Below are positions 44,095-53,654 of a stretch of DNA of 64,000 bases, piece after piece. The position numbers and the translations under genes are program-made. The notes below the pieces were generated by a model, which was not told where the DNA came from, ran no database searches, and worked only from the letters and a program-made list of their open reading frames with translations. Every line of letters begins with the position of its first letter. Positions within the stretch are counted from its first letter, which is position 1. The stretch lies in NCBI GenBank assembly GCA_965116435.1, contig OZ220686.1:2108001-2172000 (forward strand), given 5' to 3'. This DNA is from VXPQ01 sp965116435 (GTDB lineage: Bacteria > Bacteroidota > Rhodothermia > Rhodothermales > VXPQ01).

Positions 44095-45051
44095 ATGGGT
44101 TTTCTGGATCGTTTCAAAGCGGGCGAAACGCCGTCCCCGGACCTGGGCAAGGGGCTGGACAAGACCCGAACCGGGTTTTTCGGCAAGATCAGCCGGGCGG
44201 TGCGCGGGAAAAAAGTCGTGGACGACGAGACGCTGGACGCGCTCGAAGAAGCGCTGATCGCCAGCGACGTCGGCGTCGCCGCCACGCTCCGCATCATCGA
44301 CTGCATCCGCGAGCGCGTGGCCGCAGAACGCTACGTGTCGTCGGCGGAACTGCAGGGCCTGATTCGGGACGAGATCGCTTCGTTGCTCCTGGAGAATGCC
44401 CCGGAGCGGCCCGCGGGGTTCGATGCGCCGTTGCCGAACCGTCCGCATGTAATCATGGTTGCAGGCGTGAACGGCGTGGGCAAAACCACCACGATCGGGA
44501 AGATGGCGCACCGATACAGGGAGGCGGGCAAATCCGTCTTGCTGGGCGCGGGCGATACGTTCCGCGCCGCTGCCGTGGAGCAGCTGGCGATCTGGGCCGA
44601 GCGCGCCGATGCGCCGCTTGTTCGTCAGGCGCAGGGGAGCGATCCGGCCTCGGTGGCGTACGATACGGTAGCCTCGGCCAAGGCGCGGAACATGGATGTG
44701 GCGATCGTGGACACGGCGGGCCGTTTGCATACGCGCGGGGGGTTGATGGACGAGCTGGCGAAGATTCGTCGCGCGATGGCCAAATGCGTCCCCGGAGCGC
44801 CCCACGAGGTTCTGCTCGTGCTGGATGCTTCTACGGGACAGAATGCCTTGCGTCAGGCCGAGGAGTTCACCCGCAGCGTCGAGGTGACGGGGCTGGCGAT
44901 CACCAAACTGGACGGCACGGCGAGAGGCGGCGTCGTTATCGGTATTTCCAATGATTTCCGTATTCCCGTCAAATACATAGGGGTTGGAGAGGGCATCGAA
45001 GATTTGCAACTGTTCGATCGTCGGGCGTTTGTGGACGCGCTGTTCGGGTGA
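44095..45051 (+). CDS. ftsY: signal recognition particle receptor FtsY
   Basis: A 318-residue SRP receptor GTPase without a long acidic A domain. NG domain: helical N part (TLDALEEALIASDVGVAAT), P-loop GVNGVGKTTTIGKMAH, DTFRAAAVEQL, switch DTAGRLHTRGGLMDELAKI, TKLDGTARGG and GVGEGIEDLQLFDRRAF at the end. It docks ribosome-SRP complexes at the membrane. Start 44095 gives MGFLDRFKAG, the common N-terminal amphipathic anchor. Confidence 0.96.
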   Translation: MGFLDRFKAGETPSPDLGKGLDKTRTGFFGKISRAVRGKKVVDDETLDALEEALIASDVGVAATLRIIDCIRERVAAERYVSSAELQGLIRDEIASLLLENAPERPAGFDAPLPNRPHVIMVAGVNGVGKTTTIGKMAHRYREAGKSVLLGAGDTFRAAAVEQLAIWAERADAPLVRQAQGSDPASVAYDTVASAKARNMDVAIVDTAGRLHTRGGLMDELAKIRRAMAKCVPGAPHEVLLVLDASTGQNALRQAEEFTRSVEVTGLAITKLDGTARGGVVIGISNDFRIPVKYIGVGEGIEDLQLFDRRAFVDALFG

Positions 45052-45086
45052 TGCTGTATCGGGGCCATTTGCTTGCCGTTTTTTCC

Positions 45087-46034
45087 ATGCAGGATATGCG
45101 GATTGTTTTTATGGGTACGCCGGATTTCGCCGTGCCGTCGCTGCGGCGGCTGGCCGGGGAGGGGTATGTCCCGATTGCCGTGGCGACGGGGCCGGACAAA
45201 CCCCGGGGGCGCGGACGCCGCATGCTCCCGACGCCCGTGAAGCAGGAAGCCGAACGATTGGGCGTCCGCCCGATTTTGCAACCGGCGTCGCTTCGCGATC
45301 CGGCGTTCGCCGATGCGGTGCGTCGGTTGACGCCGGACTTGATTGTGGTGGTGGCGTTTCGCATTCTTCCTCCGGAAGTGTTCGGGATCGCACGTGCGGG
45401 GGCGTTCAACCTGCACGGCTCGTTGCTCCCGAAGTATCGGGGGGCGGCGCCCATTCATCGCGCCGTCATGGCGGGCGAGACCAAAACGGGCGTGAGCACG
45501 TTTTTTCTGAAAGAAGCCGTGGATACGGGAAACGTCATTTTGCAAGAAACCATGCCGATCGGCCCGGACGAGACGGCGGGCGACGTGCACGACCGGATGA
45601 TGGCGCTCGGCGCCGAGGCGGTCGTGGAAACGGTGCGCCGCATCCAGTGCGGGCAGGCGCAGGGGCGTCCCCAGAACGACGAAGAGGCTACGCCGGCGCC
45701 GCGGATTCGCAAGGAAGATACGCGCATTGCCTGGCGGCGCCCCGCGTACGACGTGCACAACCAGATACGGGGATTGTCCCCGCGCCCCGGCGCCTGGACC
45801 CGCGACGGCGAAAGCACGATCAAGATATACCGGACGCGCCTGGCCGATGCGGGACGGGCGTGCGGCGCGCCAGGCAGGCCGGGCCAGGTGTTGCAGGCCT
45901 CGGACCGGCTCGTCGTAGCCTGCGGCGAGGGGGCCGTCGAGGCGCTGGAGCTGCAGGCGGAAGGCCGTCGGCGGCTTCCGGCCATGGATTTTCTCCGGGG
46001 GCAGGCGTTGCCCGCGGGCCATTTTTTCAAATAG
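45087..46034 (+). CDS. fmt: methionyl-tRNA formyltransferase
   Basis: A 315-residue Fmt, which formylates Met-tRNAfMet. RIVFMGTPDFAVPSL at the start, the catalytic N-x-H in FNLHGSLLPKYRGAAPI and D in VDTGNVILQE are present, with the C-terminal OB-like domain (HNQIRGLSPRPGAW). Either ATG 45087 or 45096 can be the start; 45087 leaves two residues before MRIVF and is kept. Usually paired with def; here with ftsY upstream. Confidence 0.94.
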   Translation: MQDMRIVFMGTPDFAVPSLRRLAGEGYVPIAVATGPDKPRGRGRRMLPTPVKQEAERLGVRPILQPASLRDPAFADAVRRLTPDLIVVVAFRILPPEVFGIARAGAFNLHGSLLPKYRGAAPIHRAVMAGETKTGVSTFFLKEAVDTGNVILQETMPIGPDETAGDVHDRMMALGAEAVVETVRRIQCGQAQGRPQNDEEATPAPRIRKEDTRIAWRRPAYDVHNQIRGLSPRPGAWTRDGESTIKIYRTRLADAGRACGAPGRPGQVLQASDRLVVACGEGAVEALELQAEGRRRLPAMDFLRGQALPAGHFFK

Positions 46035-46051
46035 AGGGAGGAGCGCGCCTT

Positions 46052-47287
46052 ATGTCGTCCGAATCCATTCGCGATCGCGCCGGGGCGTCGCCTCTCCTTA
46101 CCTCTGTGGTGCGGGGACCGCATGAAATCCCCGAACGTTCGTTCGAAGAGCCGTCTCGCCTCATGGAGCGGGCCCGGACTACGCTCGAAAAATATTTCGG
46201 GGCGACGGAAGGCCTCCCCGGCGTCGGGTTTGCGCACGGAAGCATGGGGTTGCTCGCCGAGCACACGCATTATTTCAACGGGTTTGCGCTGTTTTTTTCC
46301 TGGCCGTCCGGCGCTGCGACGGCCCTGCGCGCTGCGACGGGCGCCGTATCTCGCGTCGTCTTTGGCCCCGACGACCAGGTATGGACGCAAGGCCCGGATT
46401 GCCCGCTTCCCGATACGGCTCCTGCGCCCGTGCGGGTCGTTTTCGAAACGTTCCGGCGCATGGCTCCTGCCGCTGCGCAGGCGGATATCGCGGTGGCGAA
46501 CGCCGTGCCCTCTTCCTGCGCCGACGCCTATGTGGCTACCCTGAGCGTGGCGACGGCGCGGGCCTGCGAACAAGCCTTTGCGCCCGCCGAAACGCGCCAG
46601 CGCGTATGCGAGGAGGCGCACGCCGCCATCGAGGCGAGCCTGGGCCGCTGTTTCAGCCCCGCGTTCCTTGTGGCGGCGGAGCAAGGACGTCCCGAACAAT
46701 ATTCTTTTGTGGACGCCGACACGCTCGAATGCATGTTGCTCGACGCGCCTGCGGAGGACGCCCTTGCGTTCGGGCTGGCGGAGACGGAAAGCCGTACGCT
46801 ATTCGACCCCGGCGCCGCGCCGGAAAAACGCAAGATGGCGGACGAGGCCGCCCGCGTTTTGCGCAAGAAGGGGTTCGAGGCCGTAACCTCGTTGCGGGAC
46901 CTCGAACACCGCGATTTGCCGGCGGCGACCGATGCGCTTCCTTTCCGGCTGCGGCCCGCCCTGCGCTGGCTGGTGAAAGAGAACCAGCGCGTCCCGAAAC
47001 TGGTAGGCGCGGTGCAACGTAAAGACTGGCAGCTTTTTGGAGCGCTTTTGCTCATGTCCGACGCCGTGACGCGCAAGGACTGGGGCGGCACGACGCATGT
47101 TTCAGAGAACATCGTGGACGAAGTGGACGCCATGACGCTGGACGGCATGTACGGCGCGTATCCCATACATCAAGGGCGCGCGGTGGTGATGGCGGGTCAG
47201 CCCTTCGTCGTGCCCCGTTGCCTGCATCGCGTACACGTCGGGGGCCGGGAAAAATTCGGCGCGGACGTGCGCGTGATGCTCTTGTGA
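46052..47287 (+). CDS. galactokinase-like GHMP protein with altered ATP loop
   Basis: A 411-residue protein of the galactokinase family. The signature region is GFAHGSMGLLAEHTHYFNGF, which aligns with GRVNLIGEHTDYNDGF. The Gly/Ser-rich ATP loop, normally PxGxGLSSSAA, is replaced by NAVPSSCADAYVATLS. The C-terminal motif normally GAGFGG is not evident. Thus it is probably a non-kinase relative or an enzyme of changed specificity. Ribosome site GGGAGGAG lies at 46035-46042 and supports ATG 46052. Confidence 0.7.
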   Translation: MSSESIRDRAGASPLLTSVVRGPHEIPERSFEEPSRLMERARTTLEKYFGATEGLPGVGFAHGSMGLLAEHTHYFNGFALFFSWPSGAATALRAATGAVSRVVFGPDDQVWTQGPDCPLPDTAPAPVRVVFETFRRMAPAAAQADIAVANAVPSSCADAYVATLSVATARACEQAFAPAETRQRVCEEAHAAIEASLGRCFSPAFLVAAEQGRPEQYSFVDADTLECMLLDAPAEDALAFGLAETESRTLFDPGAAPEKRKMADEAARVLRKKGFEAVTSLRDLEHRDLPAATDALPFRLRPALRWLVKENQRVPKLVGAVQRKDWQLFGALLLMSDAVTRKDWGGTTHVSENIVDEVDAMTLDGMYGAYPIHQGRAVVMAGQPFVVPRCLHRVHVGGREKFGADVRVMLL

Positions 47288-47379
47288 GGGCCTGTCCGTT
47301 TCGTATTTTGCGTCCGGACGCCCGAGACGCCCCGGACGCCTGTTTCGACACTGTTTAACTCATCCGTTTTTCTTGTCCA

Positions 47380-48384
47380 GTGGAAACCGCAGCAAATTTT
47401 GATATGGTTCGGGTCAGCGAGCGCATTCGCACGGAAAGCGCGTTCGTAGACTCGTTGTTGAACGAAGTAGGCCGCGTCGTCGTGGGGCAGCAATCCATGA
47501 TCGAGCGCCTGTTGATCGGGCTGCTTGGCGATGGACATGTGCTGCTCGAAGGCGTGCCGGGCCTCGCCAAAACCCTTACGGTCGGCTCGCTGGCCCGCGC
47601 CATCGGGACCAGGTTCCAGCGCATCCAGTTCACCCCGGATTTGCTCCCTGCCGACCTGTTGGGCACGCTGGTGTACAACCAGAAGGAGGGGTCTTTTTCC
47701 ATCAAAAAGGGACCTGTTTTCGCCAATGTCATTCTGGCCGACGAGATCAACCGGTCGCCGGCCAAGGTGCAGAGCGCGTTGCTGGAAAGCATGCAGGAGC
47801 GCCAGGTCACGATCGGCGAGACCACATTTCCGCTCGAAGAGCCGTTTCTGGTGCTGGCTACGCAGAATCCGATCGAGCAGGAGGGCACCTACCCGCTTCC
47901 AGAGGCGCAGGTAGATCGATTCATGCTGAAGATTCGGGTGGATTACCCGACCCGCGACGAGGAACTGGAAATCATGCGCCGCATGGCCCGGACCGGCCAG
48001 AAAGAAGAGGTTCGGGAAGTGGTTGGGCCGCAAGAGATTCTTTCGGCGCGGGCCGTGTTGAACGAACTCTATATGGACGAGCGGGTGGAGCGGTACATGG
48101 TGGACCTTGTGATGGCGTCGCGGCGTCCGGCGGAGTACCGCCTGTCCGATATTGCTCCGCTCATCGAATTCGGGGCGTCCCCGCGCGCAACCATTAACCT
48201 GAACCTTGCTGCGCGCGCGCATGCTTTTTTGCAGCGGCGGGCCTATGTTACCCCGGAGGACGTCCGCATGCTGGCCCCGGACGTGATGCGGCACCGCATT
48301 GCGGTATCGTACGAAGCCGAGGCGGAAGAAGTGACCAGCGACGACCTGGTGCGGCAGATTCTTGAAACCGTAGAAGTTCCATAG
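47380..48384 (+). CDS. MoxR-family AAA+ ATPase
   Basis: A 334-residue AAA+ chaperone of the MoxR group. Walker A is LLEGVPGLAKT and Walker B is NVILADEINRSPAKVQSALLESMQER. Sensor region LVLATQNPIEQEGTYPLPEAQVDRF and the C-terminal lid (PRATINLNLAARAHAFLQ) are complete. Starts with GTG; an ATG at 47404 is a plausible alternative. MoxR proteins usually work with von Willebrand domain proteins; none is adjacent here. Confidence 0.92.
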   Translation: METAANFDMVRVSERIRTESAFVDSLLNEVGRVVVGQQSMIERLLIGLLGDGHVLLEGVPGLAKTLTVGSLARAIGTRFQRIQFTPDLLPADLLGTLVYNQKEGSFSIKKGPVFANVILADEINRSPAKVQSALLESMQERQVTIGETTFPLEEPFLVLATQNPIEQEGTYPLPEAQVDRFMLKIRVDYPTRDEELEIMRRMARTGQKEEVREVVGPQEILSARAVLNELYMDERVERYMVDLVMASRRPAEYRLSDIAPLIEFGASPRATINLNLAARAHAFLQRRAYVTPEDVRMLAPDVMRHRIAVSYEAEAEEVTSDDLVRQILETVEVP

Positions 48385-48468
48385 CGGTTCTTCAAGAGTA
48401 CGCCTTGGGCGCGGGCGGTTATCCAGGCTGCCCTGCCCGAACCTGTTGATTGAATCCGGCCCGACGCC

Positions 48469-49485
48469 ATGCCCGACGAGACGAAAGCCTTCAAGAAGGA
48501 ATCCATCACCGTGGCCTTCATGGTGGAAAAATTACGGGCGATGTCCAACGTCGATATCGAACCCGTAAACGATGTTTCCGCCGAGGATCGACTGGTGACC
48601 GAGGTGGATTTGCATCGTCCCGGGCTGGTGCTCGCCGGGTACACCGATTTGTTCACCCATCAGCGCGTGCAGATTCTGGGGAATACGGAAAACAAGTTTT
48701 TGCGGCATCAGCCGGCGGACGTTCGGCACAAGGCGTTCGAAACCCTTGTTTCCTTTCCGGTCCCGTGCATTGCGCTCACGGCCAACCATGCGCTGGACGA
48801 CGAAATGGTGGCTATGGCGACCCGGCAAGGCGTCCCTGTTTTTCGGACGTCCATGCAGTCCATCGACTTCATGGCGATCCTGCGGGATTTCCTGAATGAC
48901 CAGTTTGCCTTGCAGCAAACGATTCACGGCTCCCTGGTCGCCGTATACGGCATAGGCCTGCTCCTCGTCGGGAAATCCGGCATCGGCAAGAGCGAGGTGG
49001 CGCTGGATCTGGTGGAGCGGGGACACCGCCTCGTGGCCGACGACGTGGTCATTGTGACGCGCAAGGACGAGCACGTATTGATGGGCGCCGGCACGGAGCT
49101 GGCCCAGCACTTTATGGAAGTCCGGGGGCTGGGCCTGGTCGATATTCGCGCCATGTTCGGGATACGGGCCATTCGTTTTCGCAAACGCGTCGAGATTGTG
49201 GTGCACATGGAATTGTGGGACCCCGAAGAAGAATACACCCGCCTCGGCATGGTGAGCGATACGTACCGCGCGTTAGGCGTGGATTTGCCGATGGTGAAGA
49301 TTCCGCTAACGCCGGGCAAAAACATTACGGTGATCTGCGAGGTGATCGCGATGAACCACCTGTTGCGCAACGCGGGCTACGACCCCGCCGAGGTGTTCGC
49401 CAAGCGGCTCGGCGACCGCATTCGCGCCAAAGGCGCCGACCATCCCGCCCGCATGGTTGAGTACTTCGAGCGCGATTACGAATAG
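48469..49485 (+). CDS. hprK: HPr kinase/phosphorylase
   Basis: A 338-residue HprK with an N-terminal receiver-like domain and a C-terminal kinase domain. P-loop GKSGIGKSE (168-176), HGSLV (with H153), ADDVV and the family signature EVRGLGLVDIRAMFG are present, then PLTPGKNITVICEVIAMNHLL. It phosphorylates HPr at a serine and senses metabolic state. No ptsH/ptsI gene is visible within the window. Start 48469 is preferred over an in-frame ATG 51 bases later because the N-terminal helix is conserved. Confidence 0.93.
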   Translation: MPDETKAFKKESITVAFMVEKLRAMSNVDIEPVNDVSAEDRLVTEVDLHRPGLVLAGYTDLFTHQRVQILGNTENKFLRHQPADVRHKAFETLVSFPVPCIALTANHALDDEMVAMATRQGVPVFRTSMQSIDFMAILRDFLNDQFALQQTIHGSLVAVYGIGLLLVGKSGIGKSEVALDLVERGHRLVADDVVIVTRKDEHVLMGAGTELAQHFMEVRGLGLVDIRAMFGIRAIRFRKRVEIVVHMELWDPEEEYTRLGMVSDTYRALGVDLPMVKIPLTPGKNITVICEVIAMNHLLRNAGYDPAEVFAKRLGDRIRAKGADHPARMVEYFERDYE

Positions 49486-49521
49486 GATGCGTCGTGCGTC
49501 GCAACGCGTTTGGGCGGAAAG

Positions 49522-49550
49522 TTGACATTTAATAAAAATATTCCTATCTT
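49522..49550 (+). promoter_or_regulatory. sigma70-type promoter before M23 peptidase gene
   Basis: TTGACA (49522-49527) and TATCTT (49545-49550) are spaced by exactly 17 bases, 123 bases ahead of the M23 start at 49673. The whole segment is A+T-rich in an otherwise G+C-rich region. Confidence 0.6.
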
Positions 49551-49672
49551 GCTCTTTAATGGCTTAAAATTTCAGCCTCTGGTACGGAGAGCGGAGACGT
49601 TGCGGCATGTCCGCTGCGCTCGCCGAACCCGGCGGAAGAACCCTATGCCCCTTCACGCAACCGCGCCCTCGC

Positions 49673-50638
49673 ATGCTTAAGAAACGCTACTACTACGATC
49701 CCAGGTCTTGCACGTATGTGGAGGCGAAATGGGTTGGCCGGTGGGTGTGGTCTGTGCTGGCGTCGGGGATTGTGCTGGCCGTTGCCCTGTCGTGGGTCGT
49801 GGATTTGATGGGCGAAACGCCCGAGGAAGTAGCCCTCAAGAACGAGAAAGCGATCTTGCAGGAAGAGTTGGTGAATTTTGGCGATCGGCTGAATGCGTAC
49901 TCGCATCAGCTGGATGCGCTGGAGGAATCGGATCAGCAGTTGTACCGCATGGTATTCGGCATGGAGCCCATCTCTGAGGATATCCGTCGCGTGGGCGTGG
50001 GCGGTTCCGATCCGTACGAGGAATTCGACCGGCTGGGGGTGCCCACGGGCGCGCTGTTGCGGGAAACGGCGCAAGAGTTGGATCAACTTGAAAGCCGCAT
50101 CCATCTCCAGACCGCAAGCTTGCGGGATTTGCTGACGTTTGCGAACGAACAAAAGGCCCGGAATGATCAGATGCCGGCGATTCTTCCGGCGTCTGGTCCG
50201 GTCGTGTCCGGGTTCGGCATGCGAAAAGATCCGCTGCTGGGCGTTATGAGAATGCATCACGGGGTGGATATTTCCGTGCCGGAGGGCACCCCGGTGGTTG
50301 CGTCCGCCGCCGGCCGGGTAGTCAAAAAGGAATTCAACGCCAGTTACGGCAACTACGTGCTTATTTCGCACCCGGCGTCGGAAACCGAGACGCTGTACGC
50401 GCATCTTTCCAGCATCGACGATGCGGTGCGCGTCGGGAGCACCGTCGAGCGGGGCGAGCGCATTGGCTGGAGCGGCAACACGGGCCGTTCGGTGGGCCCC
50501 CATGTGCATTTCGAGGTTCGGGCTGCGGGCGGAAGCAGCACCAATCCGATTTTATATATGGCTCCTTCCATGACGCCAGAGGAGTATGAAAAACTGAAGG
50601 CGGATTCGGAACGGGCGACGCAGGCGTTCGATTATTGA
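49673..50638 (+). CDS. M23-family peptidoglycan endopeptidase
   Basis: A 321-residue protein. ATG 49673 starts the KKRYYYDPRSCTYVEAKW sequence typical of Bacteroidota/Rhodothermota M23 proteins; the upstream frame is not conserved. It has one TM helix (about 25-45), a periplasmic coiled coil (about 55-170) and a C-terminal LytM domain with HHGVDIS and HVHFEV as Zn ligands. It probably cleaves peptidoglycan cross-links or activates amidases. A sigma70-type promoter lies upstream. Confidence 0.9.
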   Translation: MLKKRYYYDPRSCTYVEAKWVGRWVWSVLASGIVLAVALSWVVDLMGETPEEVALKNEKAILQEELVNFGDRLNAYSHQLDALEESDQQLYRMVFGMEPISEDIRRVGVGGSDPYEEFDRLGVPTGALLRETAQELDQLESRIHLQTASLRDLLTFANEQKARNDQMPAILPASGPVVSGFGMRKDPLLGVMRMHHGVDISVPEGTPVVASAAGRVVKKEFNASYGNYVLISHPASETETLYAHLSSIDDAVRVGSTVERGERIGWSGNTGRSVGPHVHFEVRAAGGSSTNPILYMAPSMTPEEYEKLKADSERATQAFDY

Positions 50639-50835
50639 GTATAGGCGGCGGCGCCGGCGGGCGCATGGCGCTTTTTGCGGCGGAAGGGTCCCGGAATACG
50701 ATAAATTTTACGCATATCTTCGGGACAATGGCATTTATTGCTTGCTTTTATCCTTTGGGGAAATTATAGTGCCTGCTCCCATGACCGGCTGCACGCGCGC
50801 CGGTTGTATCGCCCCCCTCAACAAATGCACACCCG

Positions 50836-51054
50836 ATGTATTGGAGTCTTGAACTGGCGTCGTACCTTGAAGATGCCCCCTGGCCTGCAACGAAAGGCGA
50901 ACTCATTGATTATGCAGAGCGTACGGGAGCTCCGCGTGAGGTTATAGAAAATCTCGAGGAGATGGAGGATGATGGCGAGCCGTACGAAAGCATCGAAGAA
51001 GTTTGGCCGGATTATCCGACGGGGGACGACGACTTTTATTTCGAGGAAGAGTAG
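50836..51054 (+). CDS. DUF2795 family protein
   Basis: A 72-residue protein with the DUF2795 pattern: LASYLEDAPWPATKGELIDYAER, GAPREVIENLEEME, then a strongly acidic tail. Function unknown; some relatives are thought to fold as small helical bundles. Lies directly upstream of the Omp85 gene, with about 200 bases of spacer on its 5' side in which only weak motifs are seen. Confidence 0.85.
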   Translation: MYWSLELASYLEDAPWPATKGELIDYAERTGAPREVIENLEEMEDDGEPYESIEEVWPDYPTGDDDFYFEEE

Positions 51055-51082
51055 CCCGTTGCGTAGCGGACGCTCGTATCGC

Positions 51083-53548
51083 ATGGTTCGTCTCTGGATC
51101 GTCTGGTGCGCCTGCGTGCTTGCCCTGGCTGGCGCGGCAGCCGCCCAGGATACGGAAACAGGCGCTTCTTCGCGTATGCTCCCCGAGGAAGCGTACGCGG
51201 ATACGCTTGTCGTGCGGCGCGTGGCCTTCCGGGGCAACGACGTGTTCGACACGTCCGTGCTGAGCCGTCGGGTGCGGACGAAACCGAATCGCCGGGTGGC
51301 CCGGATGCTCCCCCTTTGGCTGTGGCTGCATCGCCTCGGAGAGTCCGGGGCCCTTGGGGAACGGCTGAGCAATTCGCTGATCGCGGGCGGCGAGCCGCTT
51401 GCCGTGCTCGACATGGATGTGCTTCAGGCCGACCTGGAGCGCCTGCGTCTTTTGTATCGCCAGGAGGGGTTTTTCGAAGCCGAGGTTATTGCCCGGATCG
51501 ATACGCTCTCCGCGAAGAAAGCGGCGGTTGTGTTCCATGTGACGCCCGGCGCGCCCACCTACATACGGAATGTGCAGTATGCAGGGATCGACCATCTCTC
51601 GCCCGAGCAGCATACGCGGCTGGCGCGGGACGCCGTACTGTACGCGGAACCCGTCGATCCAGACCGTCCCTTGCGCCTGCGGGCGCGCAGGCAGCGGTAT
51701 TCCGAGACGATGCTGCATAGCGAAGCGCGGCGGATACTCACCTTTCTGCGGGACGAGGGCTACGCTGCCGCGACCCGGGACTCTGTCCGCGCGGTGATTT
51801 TGTCCGCGTCGCCGGACAGCTTTGACGTGCGCTTCGAAATCGGCACCGGGCTGCGGTATCGCTTTGGAGATGTTTCGTTCGACATAACGGGGCCCGAGCC
51901 GGAAGTGGCGGAGCGGTCCGAAACGCTTCCGCTGGAGGCCCCTTCGGATTCCGTCGCCAGCGGGACGGCGGCCTTCCGGTTTCGGAACGAAAAGAAACTG
52001 TCGTCCGGCTTGCTGGTCCGTACGCTTCAGTTTACTCCAGGGAATTGGTACTCGCAATCGAAGGTGTTGGCTACGCGGCGGCGGCTCGAAGGCACCGGCG
52101 TGTTTTTGTTTACCGACATTGTGCCGGAACCCGCCTCCGCAGGCCTCGCGGCCGCCGCGCCGACCTTATTGCATCGCATTTCGCTGCGTACGAGGGACCG
52201 GCATCAGATTCGTTTCGAGCCGTCCGTGTTGCAGCGCGTGGATCCGTTCAACAACTCGGACAAGGAATTGGGCGCGGGGCTTGCGGTCACGTACGAAAAC
52301 GCCAACCTGCTGGGACGCGGCGAGACATTTCTTGTCCGGGCGTCCGGGTCCATATCGACCGACTTCGACGATTTCAGCAGTTTGACCGCATCGCAGGCGG
52401 AGATTGCAACCTCCCTTACGATGCCCTATCTCATGCGTCCGTTTCGCGGACTGGACGGTTTGTTTCCGTTATTCGACGTCCGGACCCGCCTGTCGCTCAG
52501 CCTGCTCCGGGCGCGGCGCGACGATTTCGGACTCATTATCCGGGCGCGCGGCAACGCCCGGTACCGCATTGAACTGGATCATAATGCGACCCTCACATCG
52601 TTGCTGGACGTACTGGACGTGAGCTTGAGCAATCCCGATACGTTGCGGAATTTCCAAAACGACATTCTGAACAACCTGCTCGATCCGGTGTCGGATCCGG
52701 TGCAGCAGGCGCAGATTCTGGAGGATTATACGGTGCCGCAAATCAATACGGCCATCCGGTATACGTTGCGCTCGACCAATGTGAATCCGCTCCGGCGCGA
52801 CCGGGGACATAGTATGGAGGGATCGATTGCGCTGGGCAACCATCTTCCGTATTTGCTGGACCGTTTTGTCTATTCTCCCGGCGCTGTGAACGGATATCTT
52901 CCGGGCATTGCTTCCGGGACCTCGTCCGACAGGCTTTTGTACCGCCGATACCTGCGTTTTGCAAGCGACTTGCGGTTGTATCATGCGATCAATGCGTCCT
53001 CTACCCTTGCGCTGAAGTTCATCGGGGGCATTGCGCACCCTCTGGGCGGGTCGGGACAGGTCCCGTTCGGACAGCGCTTCTACATAGGCGGCATATCGAG
53101 CGTACGGGGTTGGGACTGGCACGAACTCGGTCCTGGCGGCGCCCGATTCCAGTCGGTGCAGGATTCCGGGGGAGGCACAAACATTCTGGGCGGGGACATC
53201 AAGCTGGAAGCCTCTGCGGAGTTGCGGCAGTTCCTTTTCCGCGCGTTGCACACGGACTGGATCGGCGTCGTCTTTGTGGACGCAGGCAATGTGTGGTTCG
53301 GCCCGCGCAACCCTGGATTCGGCGGGGATACGCCCGAGAAGCTGGACGGGCGATTCCACGTCGATTCGTTTTATCGCCAGGTAGGCGTGGGGTCCGGGAT
53401 CGGGCTTCGGCTGGATTTGCGCTATCTGATTCTTCGGACCGATATAGCCATGAAGGTATACGATCCGCGTCGTCCCGATCTGGGTATATTCCCTGACGAC
53501 TTTGGCTCCTGGACCTGGTACCGCCTGGGCCTGGGACATGCTTTTTAA
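51083..53548 (+). CDS. Omp85/BamA-TamA-type outer-membrane protein
   Basis: An 821-residue protein. Signal peptide (MVRLWIVWCACVLALAGAAAA) precedes POTRA-like repeats (about 40-330; VRRVAFRGNDVFDTSVLSRRV; DVSFDIT near 280) and a C-terminal beta-barrel with the Omp85 signature (PFGQRFYIGGISSVRGWDWHEL) and a terminal aromatic-rich strand (WTWYRLGLGHAF). It inserts or transports proteins across the outer membrane. ATG 51083 places the leader correctly; two in-frame upstream ATGs fall inside the DUF2795 gene or its end. Confidence 0.88.
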   Translation: MVRLWIVWCACVLALAGAAAAQDTETGASSRMLPEEAYADTLVVRRVAFRGNDVFDTSVLSRRVRTKPNRRVARMLPLWLWLHRLGESGALGERLSNSLIAGGEPLAVLDMDVLQADLERLRLLYRQEGFFEAEVIARIDTLSAKKAAVVFHVTPGAPTYIRNVQYAGIDHLSPEQHTRLARDAVLYAEPVDPDRPLRLRARRQRYSETMLHSEARRILTFLRDEGYAAATRDSVRAVILSASPDSFDVRFEIGTGLRYRFGDVSFDITGPEPEVAERSETLPLEAPSDSVASGTAAFRFRNEKKLSSGLLVRTLQFTPGNWYSQSKVLATRRRLEGTGVFLFTDIVPEPASAGLAAAAPTLLHRISLRTRDRHQIRFEPSVLQRVDPFNNSDKELGAGLAVTYENANLLGRGETFLVRASGSISTDFDDFSSLTASQAEIATSLTMPYLMRPFRGLDGLFPLFDVRTRLSLSLLRARRDDFGLIIRARGNARYRIELDHNATLTSLLDVLDVSLSNPDTLRNFQNDILNNLLDPVSDPVQQAQILEDYTVPQINTAIRYTLRSTNVNPLRRDRGHSMEGSIALGNHLPYLLDRFVYSPGAVNGYLPGIASGTSSDRLLYRRYLRFASDLRLYHAINASSTLALKFIGGIAHPLGGSGQVPFGQRFYIGGISSVRGWDWHELGPGGARFQSVQDSGGGTNILGGDIKLEASAELRQFLFRALHTDWIGVVFVDAGNVWFGPRNPGFGGDTPEKLDGRFHVDSFYRQVGVGSGIGLRLDLRYLILRTDIAMKVYDPRRPDLGIFPDDFGSWTWYRLGLGHAF

Positions 53549-53557
53549 GGATATGCT

Positions 53558-53640
53558 GGCGAACGCGTCCCTTTTTCATCCATTTTTACCCTCTTTTTAA
53601 CCTCTTTCTACTCTTTTTTTACTCACTTTTTCTTCCTGAC
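53558..53640 (+). other. pyrimidine-rich spacer
   Basis: Between the Omp85 and rlmD genes the plus strand is almost all C and T, with many CTCTTTTT-like units (for example 53592-53630). No gene is present. It may act as a terminator-like U-rich transcript or simply be a low-complexity spacer. Confidence 0.4.
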
Positions 53641-53654
53641 GGGGAGGCGACCGT

